23,290 nucleotides of DNA from Hyphochytrium catenoides (taxonomy: Eukaryota; Sar; Hyphochytriomycetes; Hyphochytriales; Hyphochytriaceae). Below, piece by piece: positions 12,301-20,807 of the stretch (positions are counted from its first letter, which is position 1; every line of letters starts with the position of its first letter). The notes under the pieces are model-generated. The model saw only the letters and a program-made list of their open reading frames with translations. It had not been told where the DNA came from and searched no databases. Position numbers and translations under genes: made by a program. The stretch covers positions 1 through 23,290 of the forward strand of contig FLMG01002843.1 in NCBI GenBank assembly GCA_900088475.1, written 5' to 3'.

Positions 12301-12474
12301 GTCCTAGCTTGCTGCTCTAGCGCCCTCTTGGATTTAGAAAAATACACTCAGGCCCCGTATCGAGAACAGTGCAGGAGGAGCCTACAAGATCTTCTCCAGA
12401 TCTCTCGCAAACCTTCGTTCCGCCACCATCTCACCGCGCTTACCCGCGTTTTATACCTGGCAGGACCACGATGA
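6315..12474 (+). CDS. TNPO3: Transportin-3/importin-13-like importin-beta family nuclear import receptor
   Basis: Receptors of this family are HEAT-repeat solenoids that carry cargo (SR splicing factors for transportin-3) into the nucleus and release it on RanGTP binding. The model has 14 exons: 6315-7415, 7597-7740, 7881-8096, 8324-8389, 8567-8694, 8883-9225, 9486-9646, 9996-10225, 10370-10519, 10771-10997, 11154-11516, 11585-11668, 11793-11943 and 12308-12474 (stop TGA). Phases close to 1176 residues against 923 in human TNPO3. Anchors are KKHANDWLMAFQASAQSW (importin N-terminal region), LHCLSLHCMLPP followed by EEYRRESADAFLSL, TWQQTEVIVHILRCLCELL, ELIWPVIAHAA, the AFGALSVLARAVP block, and the C-terminus REQCRRSLQDLLQ. 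Exon 4-6 borders are less certain. A segment expected between exons 6 and 7 was not placed. TNPO3 versus IPO13 orthology is not settled. Confidence 0.86.
9318..9340. repeat. Short (CA)n tract in importin-gene intron
   Basis: A CA dinucleotide run of about 22 bp, interrupted once, lies in the intron between exons 6 and 7 of the importin-like gene, just before a possible cryptic exon. Confidence 0.85.
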
Positions 12475-13206
12475 GATATGTCAAGGGAAATCCGTCCCTC
12501 ATTCTCCCCTGGTCCGGTCGGTCCAACACAATGCACGAAAGCTATACGTTCTTTTGTGGTGCTACCGCTGTGGACCTCTGTCCTCTCATTCTCCGCAACG
12601 GGCCTGGTGGAGGTTGCATAGATCGACCATCACTAACATCCTATTTATTAGTCATAAGCTCCTCCCTGGCTCTCTCACCTTCTGTCTCCATCACCATTGC
12701 ACTTATTGATGGATCTCTTTATCCTCTGAGAAATAGTGGCCTCCTTGTAGCTTCAAAAAGGACAAGAGATAGCCCACAACCCTAATTTATTAAGCCGCTG
12801 AACACGACATAACTGGAAAAGGTCGCATTCTCCACAAAGTAGCAATACAATATTCATATAACAGCTAGACTCTCTCCTTATCGTCAGGGATTTCTCAAAT
12901 TGAGTAGTATGAGAAGCGTCGTATGATGATCGCTCCCTCGGCCTGTCCGAGCCCACTCAAGCAGCACTCTTAACGGAGCATGCTCCCTCCCTGATCAAAC
13001 TGATAGCTAGAGCTGCACAGGTTCTTCCCGTCTCTTCCAATCTTGTTGCACACCTGAGAACTCCGACTGTTCTTACGACGAATGTTAACACATACTGACC
13101 TAACCTCAACCTTGTTGTTGGCCCATTCCTTTCTCTCCCATACCCATACTTCCATCGGTTTAGAATGGCCCGTCCCTCTTCAGGATAGCGGACTCTTTCT
13201 AGCCCT
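12475..13206. other. Intergenic region between importin-like gene and PEN-2
   Basis: These 732 bp lie between two convergent stop codons. Several open frames of 60-140 codons cross it on both strands, but none shows a recognisable domain. It should contain both 3' untranslated regions. I see no RNA gene or repeat here. Confidence 0.55.
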
Positions 13207-13802
13207 CTACTCCGACCAGTCTGGTATAATGTCTTCCTCTGGCACCTGAAGGAGCAACGCAGTCCCAAACGAGCCCCATTTGCGCCAAGACGTCTGGAAT
13301 GCGATAATCCACCCAAGTAGCAAAGCGGTCACTATGCAAAATCCAATGAGAGACCGCCGCACCCCTGCCACAGCGGAGACGAGATTCATCATGTGATTTA
13401 TTAGGCTCAGTCCTGGCAGAATGTACATGGGTTGGAAAGCGAGGGACAAACGAACGAAAGGGACGGCCGCTAGCTCTCTACCAAGAACGGAAAGAGGGGA
13501 TAGGGGAGCATACTACGAGGTGACCGAGGGAAGCAGAGAAGTCAGTTATTACGAGGCAACTAGGGAGAACAAGGCCGTGGCGGCTCCTTACAATAAGTCA
13601 CTTTGGGCTTTTTGTGGGGGTTGAATAGATACTGGCGATAAAAGAAAGCATTCACAGCCCACAGCCAGGGCAGAAAGGCCAGTCCTCCAAGAAACATCTT
13701 CTTTGCAATAGCCTCGTCGTCCTCCTTGTTTAGATTCCTCGTCATCGTTCCACCGCTCCGGCCCCCAGCGGGCGCGGAAGCAGCGGGGTCAGTTCCCGAC
13801 AT
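13207..13802 (-). CDS. PSENEN: Gamma-secretase subunit PEN-2 (presenilin enhancer 2)
   Basis: PEN-2 is the smallest subunit of the presenilin/gamma-secretase intramembrane protease and is needed for presenilin maturation. Two exons on the minus strand, 13802-13592 (211 nt) and 13364-13207 (158 nt, stop TAG), are joined across a 227-bp GT-AG intron with a strong GTAAGG donor. They encode 122 residues; human PEN-2 has 101. The hallmark MFLGGLAFLPWLWAVNAFFY matches human YYLGGFAFLPFLWLVN. The splice junction creates VTYWVRRSLIGF, parallel to human GYVWRSAVGF, then a second hydrophobic segment and FQTSWRKWGSFG, parallel to FQIYRPRWGALG. The first in-frame ATG gives a Gly/Ala-rich extension of 19 residues before a second Met (ATG at 13745-13743) that aligns with the human start, so either start is possible. 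The family's DYLSF motif is not present. Confidence 0.92.
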
Positions 13803-14412
13803 GTCGAGATGGAGAGGGTCTCCTCCTGTGTGATAATGTCCGGTTGTCACTCCGCTCTTACCCCTGTCCTCCTTCCTTGATCGGCCGACAGTCTCGCCCG
13901 TCAAGTTCCCACTTTCCCTAGCCCTGGCAGATACTTTGCTGCTTGTCTCCGCCAGCTACAGCTTCTGAGCACTGTTTCCCCGATAGGAACTTTACTCCTG
14001 CCCTTGTCTCTCCTCACTGAGCTAGAGCCCTTGCCGATAGAGGAGAGACAGAGAATAAGACCCAGACGCTGGGCACTGATGCTGGAACTGCAGTAGCAGA
14101 CTTCTCTTTGTCCCCTGTCAGCTGAAACCATCACCTTCCTCGTCCTTCCTCCTCCTCCCTCCTGTCTTGCTCCACTCTGCCTACCTTGCCGTCTGACTCT
14201 GTCTCCCTCCCCTCACACAGCACAGTGTGGAGATAAACAGTACGGAGTAATAATAATACCTCCAGCTCCCCCACTGCCAGCACCGTCAACCCAACATTTG
14301 CAGCGGCGAGACAAGCCCCAGAACAGGTGTGATAATATTCGTAAGAGGTAGGATCATCATCGTCAGAAGGCCCATACATTAGTTTGTTCTCTTCCTACCA
14401 TCACCATCGTGA
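13803..14412. other. Region between PEN-2 and tRNA-Ser; possible 5' UTR and weak ORF
   Basis: This stretch should hold the PEN-2 promoter and 5' untranslated region (minus strand). An ATG-initiated minus-strand frame at 14379-14131 begins MYGPSDDDDPTSYEYY, contains a Leu/Val-rich middle and ends in charged low-complexity sequence. It has no recognisable family and could be chance or an exon of an unknown gene. No other signal was found. Confidence 0.4.
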
Positions 14413-14494
14413 GTCGGCGTGGCCGAGTGGTTAAGGCGCCAGCCTGCTAAGTTGGTGGGTTTCACCCGCGCAGGTTCGAATCCTGCCGCCGACG
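14413..14494 (+). tRNA. tRNA-Ser(GCU)
   Basis: The 82-nt sequence folds as a class II tRNA. The acceptor stem GTCGGCG pairs with CGCCGAC and the discriminator base is G, as expected for serine. The D arm is GCC-GAGTGGTTAA-GGC. The anticodon stem CCAGC/GTTGG (one G-T pair) closes loop CTGCTAA with anticodon GCT at 14446-14448, which reads AGC/AGU. A long variable arm is typical of tRNA-Ser. The T arm GCAGG-TTCGAAT-CCTGC contains box B. There is no intron and no encoded CCA, as expected for a nuclear gene. Confidence 0.98.
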
Positions 14495-14499
14495 AAATC

Positions 14500-14503
14500 T
14501 TTT
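14500..14503 (+). terminator. RNA polymerase III terminator of tRNA-Ser
   Basis: A TTTT run begins six nucleotides after the discriminator base of the tRNA, the usual Pol III termination signal. Confidence 0.85.
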
Positions 14504-15549
14504 GTAACACTGTGCCTTGTTTGGAGAATCTGAAAATTAGTTTCGGAGTCCAACTTTTGCCGTGCAGTAATGAGTAGTTCTAGAACATGTACAGACAATA
14601 CTACTAACACTGATCACGACTTTTGTTGGGAAATGGTAGATGACCCTGCCTTGTGCTAACGCTAACCGTAGTGGACACTAATCAGTGCTAAGTCACTGGA
14701 GAGCGTTAATCCTAAGATATTACCTTTCGTCCGACACGTGTACGTACTATATCTACCCAAAACAGGAATTAGGAGTAGGATGATGAGTGGGCTATGAGCA
14801 ACCTGATGAGTGCTAAATAATGACCGTAGCACTATTATCCATGTGGCGGTCTTCTTTAGTAGTAGAATAAGCAAAATGACTTGCAACAACAACTAGCAGA
14901 CAATGGGCAACATCATCGGAGAGGATGATTGACGACCAGGAGGACACGACAAAGGAGGAAGAAAACGAACACGACGGAGACGAAGAACGAAATCATAGAA
15001 AAACGGTGCCTACTTCTGCTTCTTCTTTGTTGCTGTCGTCCTCCGCCCCGCCCGATGCTCGACTTCGGCTTTAATGTGGAGGTCGGTGCAACGATGATTG
15101 AAGGAGAGAATGCAGAATGCGACCACCATCTATGGCCGATGATGAATTATGTCGAACAAGAAGAAGAAGAGAGCCAAAAGGGAGGTGCGTCTTGTATTAA
15201 TATTCTGCTCCTTTGCTCTTTTCTTCTCCTCCTCTGCTCAATTATTCTAACTGTTGCTTGTTGTTCCTCCTTCTGTTCTTCTCAAGTGCCCTTCTTCTTT
15301 AACTCCCAATGATAATCATTCATTGACTAGAAAATGAGAATGATTTCCTTATTATCCGCCCAGTTTTCATTGTTGATGGCAGGATTACGAAGGTGCAATT
15401 ACGGCAGCAGTGGCGGCGGTAGATGATAAGAAGTCCCAGAGCCGAAAAAGAGAGCGGAAGTGGTGGTGTGCAAAAGCAGGCAGTGCTAAAATGGTTTAAT
15501 TAATGGTCCTCATCTTCCCCTAAAAATGTACCAGGTTTACTATTGGCAC
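14504..15549. other. Non-coding stretch at the start of the repeat-rich half
   Basis: No conserved coding sequence was recognised. The longest open frame, near 14929-15312, has no ATG at its upstream end and is dominated by Leu/Cys/Arg low-complexity runs. The sequence is AT-richer than the gene-dense left side. Confidence 0.5.
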
Positions 15550-15723
15550 GAGTAAATGTACTCAACGCGAGTACTTCATAGCCTGTGAGTATACTCACAC
15601 GTCCGATCCTTTCCCGGGAGGTACATACTCAAGTCACGAGTGTAGTTGTCATCGACGAGTAACTTAGTCATGGAGTCACGTGAAGTCATGCTATATGAGT
15701 AAAACTTACTCATAGCAGTACTC
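15550..15723. repeat. Cluster of GAGTA/TACTC motifs with inverted repeats
   Basis: Ten copies of GAGTA or its complement TACTC occur within 174 bp, starting at 15550, 15559, 15569, 15587, 15592, 15626, 15657, 15697, 15707 and 15719. Fewer than one is expected by chance. They pair into GAGTA-AATG-TACTC (15550-15563), a perfect 16-bp palindrome TGTGAGTATACTCACA (15584-15599), and a hairpin with 9-bp arms and a 3-nt loop (15694-15714). The function is unknown. Confidence 0.75.
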
Positions 15724-16007
15724 GAGTTAGCTCATAGCTTTGCTCATGCTGCCGGGTTCTGAAATTCTTGACCGTACGGCTAAATACCCTTGAACTACAA
15801 AAAACGCGACTATTATAAGGACCTCACCCACTGCGGCGGGCTCTTGGTCTTTCTCGAATGGGTAGTCGGGTTCGACGTGAGAGAAATATAAGAAGATAAC
15901 AAATGCCACCTACTTGCAACCAAGCTCGTTGCGGCATCAAGCAATATTCTCGCTCAGATGAGCGGCTCCTCATCGCAACCGCCAGTACCCGGCGAATTTT
16001 CATTGTA

Positions 16008-16512
16008 TGCGAGAGAGGAATGGTAGTTATCTCCAGAATAGCTGCACTTAGCGTAAGAAGACCAACAACAGGTCTCGAAGGAGTGTGAGAAGGTGTTTTC
16101 TTGTCTGTACCTTGGCTGGCAGGGCCAGTTCAGACGAGTATCTTCGCGGGCGCAGCAAGCAATAATTTTTGCTCAAGAGAGAAGAGTATTTAATGAATAT
16201 GAGGTGGTGAGGAAAGACTCCCAGGGAGGCGAGAGAGTGGGTCTACCTGAGAATCCAAAGAGAGAAGTAGTAACAGACAAGAGGAACTGGGTCAAGAGGG
16301 TAACCTAAGACATGGGAAGAGGAAGAATATTAAAGGCAAAAGAAGAGGAGGAGAATCTTCCATCTGAGCGTTTGTTGATTCCTCTAATTGGTGGGGCTCC
16401 CCCTTGTGAGGGTACAATCAAAGAGGAGAGGCGCATATCCCACACACCGGCCGGCCGTCGTCATCCAGCACGATCAGTGGTCCGTGATTGCCGAGGAAGT
16501 ACACTTATAACA
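16008..16512 (+). repeat. LTR-like repeat, copy A
   Basis: This copy is homologous to the reverse complement of 19874-20384. Shared blocks run in the same order: GTCTGTACCTTGGCTGGC near 16104-16120, CTTCGCGGG, a TTTAATGA/TTTATTAACTGA block near 16188, GCGAGAGAGT with CTACC, and AAAGAGGAGAGG with CACACCGG near 16422-16452. It ends in TATAACA. The start TGCGAGAGAGG is the least certain boundary. Confidence 0.65.
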
Positions 16513-16675
16513 CTGCACGTAAGAAGCGCCCAAACTCCCACCAGTTGGGAGGGCGTCCCATCTATTATTCGCATTCATTCTGTGTATTATGTGAAAACTA
16601 TACTCCGTACTTATATAACTGAGGATAGTAGCTACTACCAACTACTGCTCAAAAAAGAACAGGAGGCGGAGGAGA

Positions 16676-17184
16676 TGCACGACAGGAGCTACCATTTATT
16701 GACCCTTTTCAGAACTCTCCCCTCGTCTACTGTAGCATGTAAGAAGAGTGAGTCAATGGGTTTGGCTAGGTCTTCGCTTCGGCTGGCCAGGCCTCGGCTC
16801 CGACAAAGCTCTGCAGAGGAAGACTTCTAAGGCGACTCTAAGGACTTTACTCTTAGATCAAATTTTATTGACTGATTTACATTGTGAGTAGAAGCAAGCC
16901 GATCTCAGGGAGAGCAGAGAGAGAAGGAGGGAGAAAAGGAATAGAACTACTAGAGATGAGAGCAGCCTCCTTCGTAGCAAGCGCTACGCTGATAGCCAAC
17001 CAGTGGCCCAGGAGACTCGGACTACCCATCCTCGTAAGCTAGTTCCTCCAAAGCCCGCGGCGCTCTCGCCAGCGCCTTCTCCTATCCACCTCCTGGGCCC
17101 AGCGCTAGCTCCAAGAGATAAAGCGAGAGCTTGTAGTTGAGAGGAGTATATGGTACTACTACACCGGAGTATTCACATATAACA
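16676..17184 (+). repeat. LTR-like repeat, copy B
   Basis: The strongest match to copy C is at 16781-16828: GGCTGGCCAGGCCTC, then GACAA, then GCAGAGGAAGACTTC. This block begins 105 bp from the proposed start, against 106 bp in copy A and 92 bp in copy C. TTTATTGACTGA follows near offset 187. The copy ends CACATATAACA at 17184. The middle is more diverged from the other two copies than they are from each other. Confidence 0.6.
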
Positions 17185-17531
17185 CCCTTCCCCTTTAAAA
17201 AGCTTCGCTGCCGGAGAGAACTAGTAAGCATCCTCCACTACTGCCGTCGTGGCAGTACAACCACCGTTGACCGTGGAGGCAGCAGCAATGATAGGAATCA
17301 TCGTCCTGATGGCAACAAGCGATTGCCAACAGCTTCTTCCTGCGAAGAAAAAGTTCGTCATGGATGGCGAGACAACTAGGCCACAACAGAAGCTCACCAC
17401 CACCCTTGGCTCTTTGAAGGAGTCCGTCCAGCAGCCAGCGCTGCCCGTTCTTCTTCAGAGAATAAGGGAGTCCTCCCACTTATCCCTTGGATAAGTATCA
17501 ATCTTCTAAACATGCTCATAAACACGAGCAG

Positions 17532-17900
17532 CAGTCACCAACAGTTCCGTGACTCCAACTAGAAGAGAGAGGACCATGTTCTCATCATACCGAGATGAGA
17601 TAGTAGGTTCAATTCAGCCATGTTCTTCCAACACTATGAGGGCAGTACCAAACCTTTCCGTGACCCCGACCGAATAACCCGACTGTACAGCAACGCGAGA
17701 GACCTACTAACGAACCCCAGGATCGTTAGCCCACCTCATCATCCGGATGATGAGGTAGGAGTAGGTTCAGCTGCTCATTCATGTTTCTCAAACACTGTAA
17801 GGGCCGTCACCAAACCTTTCCGTGACCTCGACTGAACAACCTGACCGTACAGCGACACGAGAGAGACGTAACGACCCGCTGGTCGTCAGCCCGACAAGCT
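17532..17900. repeat. Imperfect tandem repeat, 162-bp period
   Basis: A unit containing ACCAAACCTTTCCGTGAC, then CTGTACAGC or CCGTACAGC, ACGAGAGA/GCGAGAGA and a GTTAGCCC/GTCAGCCC block begins near 17642 and again near 17804, an offset of 162 bp. A shortened unit with ACCAACAGTTCCGTGACTCC begins near 17532. The units are diverged. The first two carry a dyad-symmetric ATCAT/ATGA segment. Confidence 0.7.
17733..17756. repeat. 24-bp perfect palindrome inside the tandem repeat
   Basis: The sequence at 17733-17756 is identical to its own reverse complement over 24 bp, with half-site ACCTCATCATCC. A degraded equivalent sits at about 17581-17600 in the preceding shortened unit. Confidence 0.85.
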
Positions 17901-18341
17901 TAGGATCCTAGCCAGAGTCTGACCCTGACTTCCAATTGAGCAACTCCAGAGCCGTCATCCGGCCAGCGCTAACATCAACAACCGACTGCGTCTAAGCCGG
18001 CGGAGGCGCAGATGATGGGGGCTGCGATGGGTTCAGATCACATATAAATCTACATATCACTTTCAGACCAGGAATCAGTATGTTTGATGATCTTAGCAAG
18101 AGTAGGAGACGGAGGAAACAAGGAAAAGGAACCAAAAGTATCAGTCCTCTCTACCTGACCAGAGAAGGGTCCAACCACTCCTGAGAAGGTATATACTTCA
18201 TCAACTGAAGCATATTTTATTTATGAAGAGCAAAAGCAATCGAATCGAGTACAAAAGCGTAAAACCTTCGAAGTATGCAAGGTCTTTGCCCGGGATCGTC
18301 AAGTGGGAGAGCTATCAATTACGAAACAGAAATGGGTTCTT
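17901..18341. other. Unassigned repeat-rich stretch
   Basis: No gene was recognised. On the minus strand from about 18215 down to 18049 there is an open frame containing VYTFSGVVGPFSGQVERTD that ends in a stop. Its composition is protein-like but I cannot assign it to a family and it may be a decayed transposon fragment. Confidence 0.35.
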
Positions 18342-18496
18342 GATGTTGGAATCTTATTGAGCGTATAACCCAGTGATGATGTAGGGGAATGAAAAGAAAA
18401 AATGTTTGGGACATTCTGAAATTCGAAACACAGACCTTCAGGTGATCACTCTGGAGTGCTACCACTAGGATGTTACACCAAAACCCAATGCGATGG
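18342..18496 (-). mobile_element. Candidate tRNA-derived SINE, copy 1
   Basis: This segment aligns along its length with 20560-20715. On the minus strand it begins with TTGGTGTAACATCC, TAGTGGTAGCACTCC (box A-like) and GTGTTTCGAATTTC (box B-like, compare GGTTCGAATCC), with a spacing that fits a tRNA. Next come ATGTCCC, a T/A-rich stretch and GGGTTATACGCTCA. The head resembles Gln-type tRNAs, which carry GGTGTAATGGTTAGCAC. A chance tRNA-like head remains possible. Confidence 0.55.
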
Positions 18497-19873
18497 AAAA
18501 TTATTATCTTTCCTTTACCATCAGGGGAATGACAGTAAAGGTCCGGCCTCGATGTGTAGTCATGGTACACAGCAGCCATTACAATATCGGTGGAACTGCC
18601 TGACATTACAGTTCTCAAAATGACCCCTGAAAAATCTAGAGTATTCCCACCGTGATCTCTACTAGATTCACTTCCCGAACTGCGATAGTCACACAGAACT
18701 GCGATAACTGACGCAATGGAATCACTTCCAGGGTTTCGAAATTGCATGCAATTTATCGTAAATCGCATACTTGCATGCAAATTGGGTGCAAATTTCACGT
18801 GATCATCACGCAAGAAATATATCTCCGATCTGACTCCACTCTATACCTAGGACACCCATTAGCAATATCTTCAGCCTATAACGGATACGATACAATCTAT
18901 TATCAGTGAGAGGGTGACTGAGGACCTTAAATATGGTTGTTCTCATCTTATTTACAACCACCATCGTGACTCGCTCTTTTCAATCACACCCCATAATGTT
19001 AGCTACGGTTAGTAGTCCTAGCAGCTTAACTAAATTATCGCTCTTCTTCTCTCCCGTATCCTTTAGGAAGGAGGGCAAGGGGTGGAGAATGTCCCCCAAT
19101 CTTATGTTGTTCTCTCCTGATGAACAATATCTTCTTCCTCCACAACCCTCAATCATGATATTTAACATTTGTTCCCTGATGTTCGTCATCATTTCATTTG
19201 TGCCTCTGTTTCTTGCATATTCCCTAGGCGTTTGCTGCTCCTTCTGCTGCCATTTTCTTCTCCACTGTACTTGAAACACCCACCGTACACCTCCTGCCAC
19301 CACCATCATCATTATCTTCATGATCATCCTGTGTTCCTTTGCTCTTTAGAAGGAGGAGGAGGGATGAGAATTTAGTCAACTCGGAAATAGCGCACGTCGT
19401 ACTTCTTCTTAAGGCGTCAACTTATCTCTACGTAACAGAAGTGAGATGCAGTAATAGATCGATACGTTGATCATGAGGAGGAAATAAAGAATCAGCTAGA
19501 AAATATTCCCGCAAAGGAGGGGGAAGAAGGAGGGAAGAAGCCTACTAATGCCATCACCTTGCCTGCTGCTAGAAGGACGGGCGGCAGAGGATGATCACTT
19601 TACTGCCACAGGCATGAAGCATCGTTCATTCCCAACATCACGGCAATCATCCAATCACCATGATCATCCTCGATAATTTCGCGAGGATAGTAGATAGATC
19701 ATGTGTTGTTGTACTTGTAATACCTAGATAGAAGACGTGGAAACATGTGTTTTATAATTTAGAGCATCTTCACATTTATGTCAAAGGGTAGGGTCTACGG
19801 CTAACTATTAGGTATTAGGAGAAAATCACAGCTGTCTGGTTGGTTTAGAGCGGTATACCATTAGGAACGACAC
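18497..19873. other. Non-coding stretch between SINE copy 1 and LTR copy C
   Basis: I recognised no gene. An ATG-initiated frame on the + strand (18933-19274, 113 codons) and an overlapping minus frame have no domain I know and are hydrophobic or low in complexity. At 18739-18754 there is a 16-bp palindrome AAATTGCATGCAATTT, followed at 18771 by TTGCATGCAA. A TGGTATACC sequence on the minus strand (19860-19842) lies 14 nt past the end of LTR copy C and is a weak primer-binding-site candidate. Confidence 0.45.
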
Positions 19874-20384
19874 TGTTATATGTATATCTCCTCTGACGGC
19901 TGTTAACCACCTGATTGCGCACTGGACACGGATCGACCGGTGTATGTATGACCTCTCCTCTTTGAGAGGACTCTCAGGGCGGGTCGTCCCGGGCTAGAGT
20001 CGGCAACGAATGGCTCTGACGAAGAATGCTCTCTTCCTTTTCCCTTTCTTCCCTCTTTCTCTCTGCATGTTATCAGAATATCCTGTTGACACTACTTCTC
20101 TTGCATGTTACTCTTTTATCTCTGCATTTCTCTGGTAGACTGACTGACTCTCTCGCAAGGGAGACTCCCTCTTACCCTCTATATCTCAGTTAATAAACTA
20201 CTTTCTGAAGTAGAAGACCCTTTGCTACTTGCGTGTGTTCCCGCGAAGTCTTCCTCTGCGTGGTGCTTGTCTGAAGTGAGGCCTGGCCAGCCAAGGTACA
20301 GACGGAGCACCTTCTTTCTCTCACCCTCTCGAGAGCTGCAGCAGCCTCTTAAATTACAGACACATACTTGTCATTCCGATGCCA
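19874..20384 (-). repeat. LTR-like repeat, copy C (inverted)
   Basis: Read on the minus strand, this 511-bp segment is colinear with copies A and B. It begins TGGCATCGGAATGAC, has GTCTGTACCTTGGCTGGCC about 80 bp in, GCAGAGGAAGACTTCGCGGG, TTTATTAACTGAG near offset 186 (a possible polyadenylation region), the AAAGAGGAGAGG and ACACCGG blocks, and ends ATATAACA. No second copy lies nearby, so it is best read as a solo LTR or the edge of a decayed element. Confidence 0.65.
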
Positions 20385-20536
20385 AGTTTAGTTGATAAAT
20401 GACATCTTTGTACTCTACCTCATCCCTCTCCGGGTGCAGTTTATGGTGAGATTTATTGGTGTGATAAATCGCAGCCGCAACCTGCATGTATTTTGCAGGG
20501 GTGCAACTTGCATTCTCGCAAAGGCTCGAAAAGCCT

Positions 20537-20581
20537 GCTCACTACAAAATGTTCACCATCATGTTGGAAATTGTAGTGAGC
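20537..20581. repeat. 11-bp inverted repeat at the end of SINE copy 2
   Basis: GCTCACTACAA at 20537-20547 is the exact reverse complement of TTGTAGTGAGC at 20571-20581, with a 23-nt loop. The right arm lies inside the shared SINE-like sequence and the left arm outside it. A second small hairpin, AGGCT-CGAAA-AGCCT, precedes it at about 20522-20536. Confidence 0.8.
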
Positions 20582-20715
20582 GTATAACCAGTGATAAGTA
20601 GAGGAAGGAATAGACAAAGTTTTGGACATTCTGGGATTCGCACAACAGACCTCCAAGTTATCACTTTGGCGTGCTACAGTACCACTAGGATATTACACCA
20701 AATGCCCAATGGACA
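20560..20715 (-). mobile_element. Candidate tRNA-derived SINE, copy 2
   Basis: This second copy of the 18342-18496 repeat has the same orientation. The minus strand has TTGGTGTAATATCCTAGTGG, a short insertion (ACTGTA), GCACGCC, AGGTCTGTTGTGCGAATCCC (box B-like, closer to consensus than copy 1), ATGTCC and GGTTATACGCTCA. The conserved order of the box-like motifs in both copies is the main evidence for a shared family. Confidence 0.55.
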
Positions 20716-20807
20716 CTAATATTTTCCTTCATATGATCAGGTGTAGGGTGAGAAGGGCTGGGAAAAGTCGGAATGGCATTATGTTAGGGCGATATGGCAC
20801 TCTCTAG

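Larger units (their letters stand above)
16008..17184 (+). mobile_element. Candidate miniature LTR element (TRIM-like)
   Basis: Two direct LTR-like copies of similar length (16008-16512 and 16676-17184) flank a 163-bp core with no retroviral coding capacity. Directly before the second copy is a purine-rich run at 16651-16675 (25 nt with two C), placed where a polypurine tract should be. Both copies start with TG and end in TATAACA. I found no clear primer-binding site after the first copy and no matching target-site duplication. The pair is diverged, so the insertion is old. Alternatives are two independent solo LTRs or a rearranged tandem. Confidence 0.55.

Noticed and set aside
13803-13904. 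Longer N-terminus for PEN-2 up to 13904
   Set aside because: The upstream extension has no ATG; the first in-frame ATG is at 13802-13800.
14929-15312. 127-codon open frame with possible membrane segments
   Set aside because: It lacks an ATG at its upstream end and is low-complexity Leu/Cys/Glu sequence with no recognisable domain.
15550-15723. CRISPR-like interpretation of the GAGTA cluster
   Set aside because: Repeats are five bases, irregularly spaced and in both orientations, in a eukaryotic genome.
16312-16830. 172-codon ATG-initiated open frame
   Set aside because: It runs from LTR-like copy A through the core into copy B, and none of its residues suggests a known family; more likely a chance frame in repeats.
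18319-18813. 164-codon minus-strand open frame
   Set aside because: It begins at a TTG and overlaps the SINE-like repeat; the matching repeat at 20560-20715 does not keep the frame open over the same length.
18933-19274. 113-codon ATG-initiated hydrophobic open frame
   Set aside because: No signature, no neighbouring exon signals, and an equally long antisense frame covers the same bases.
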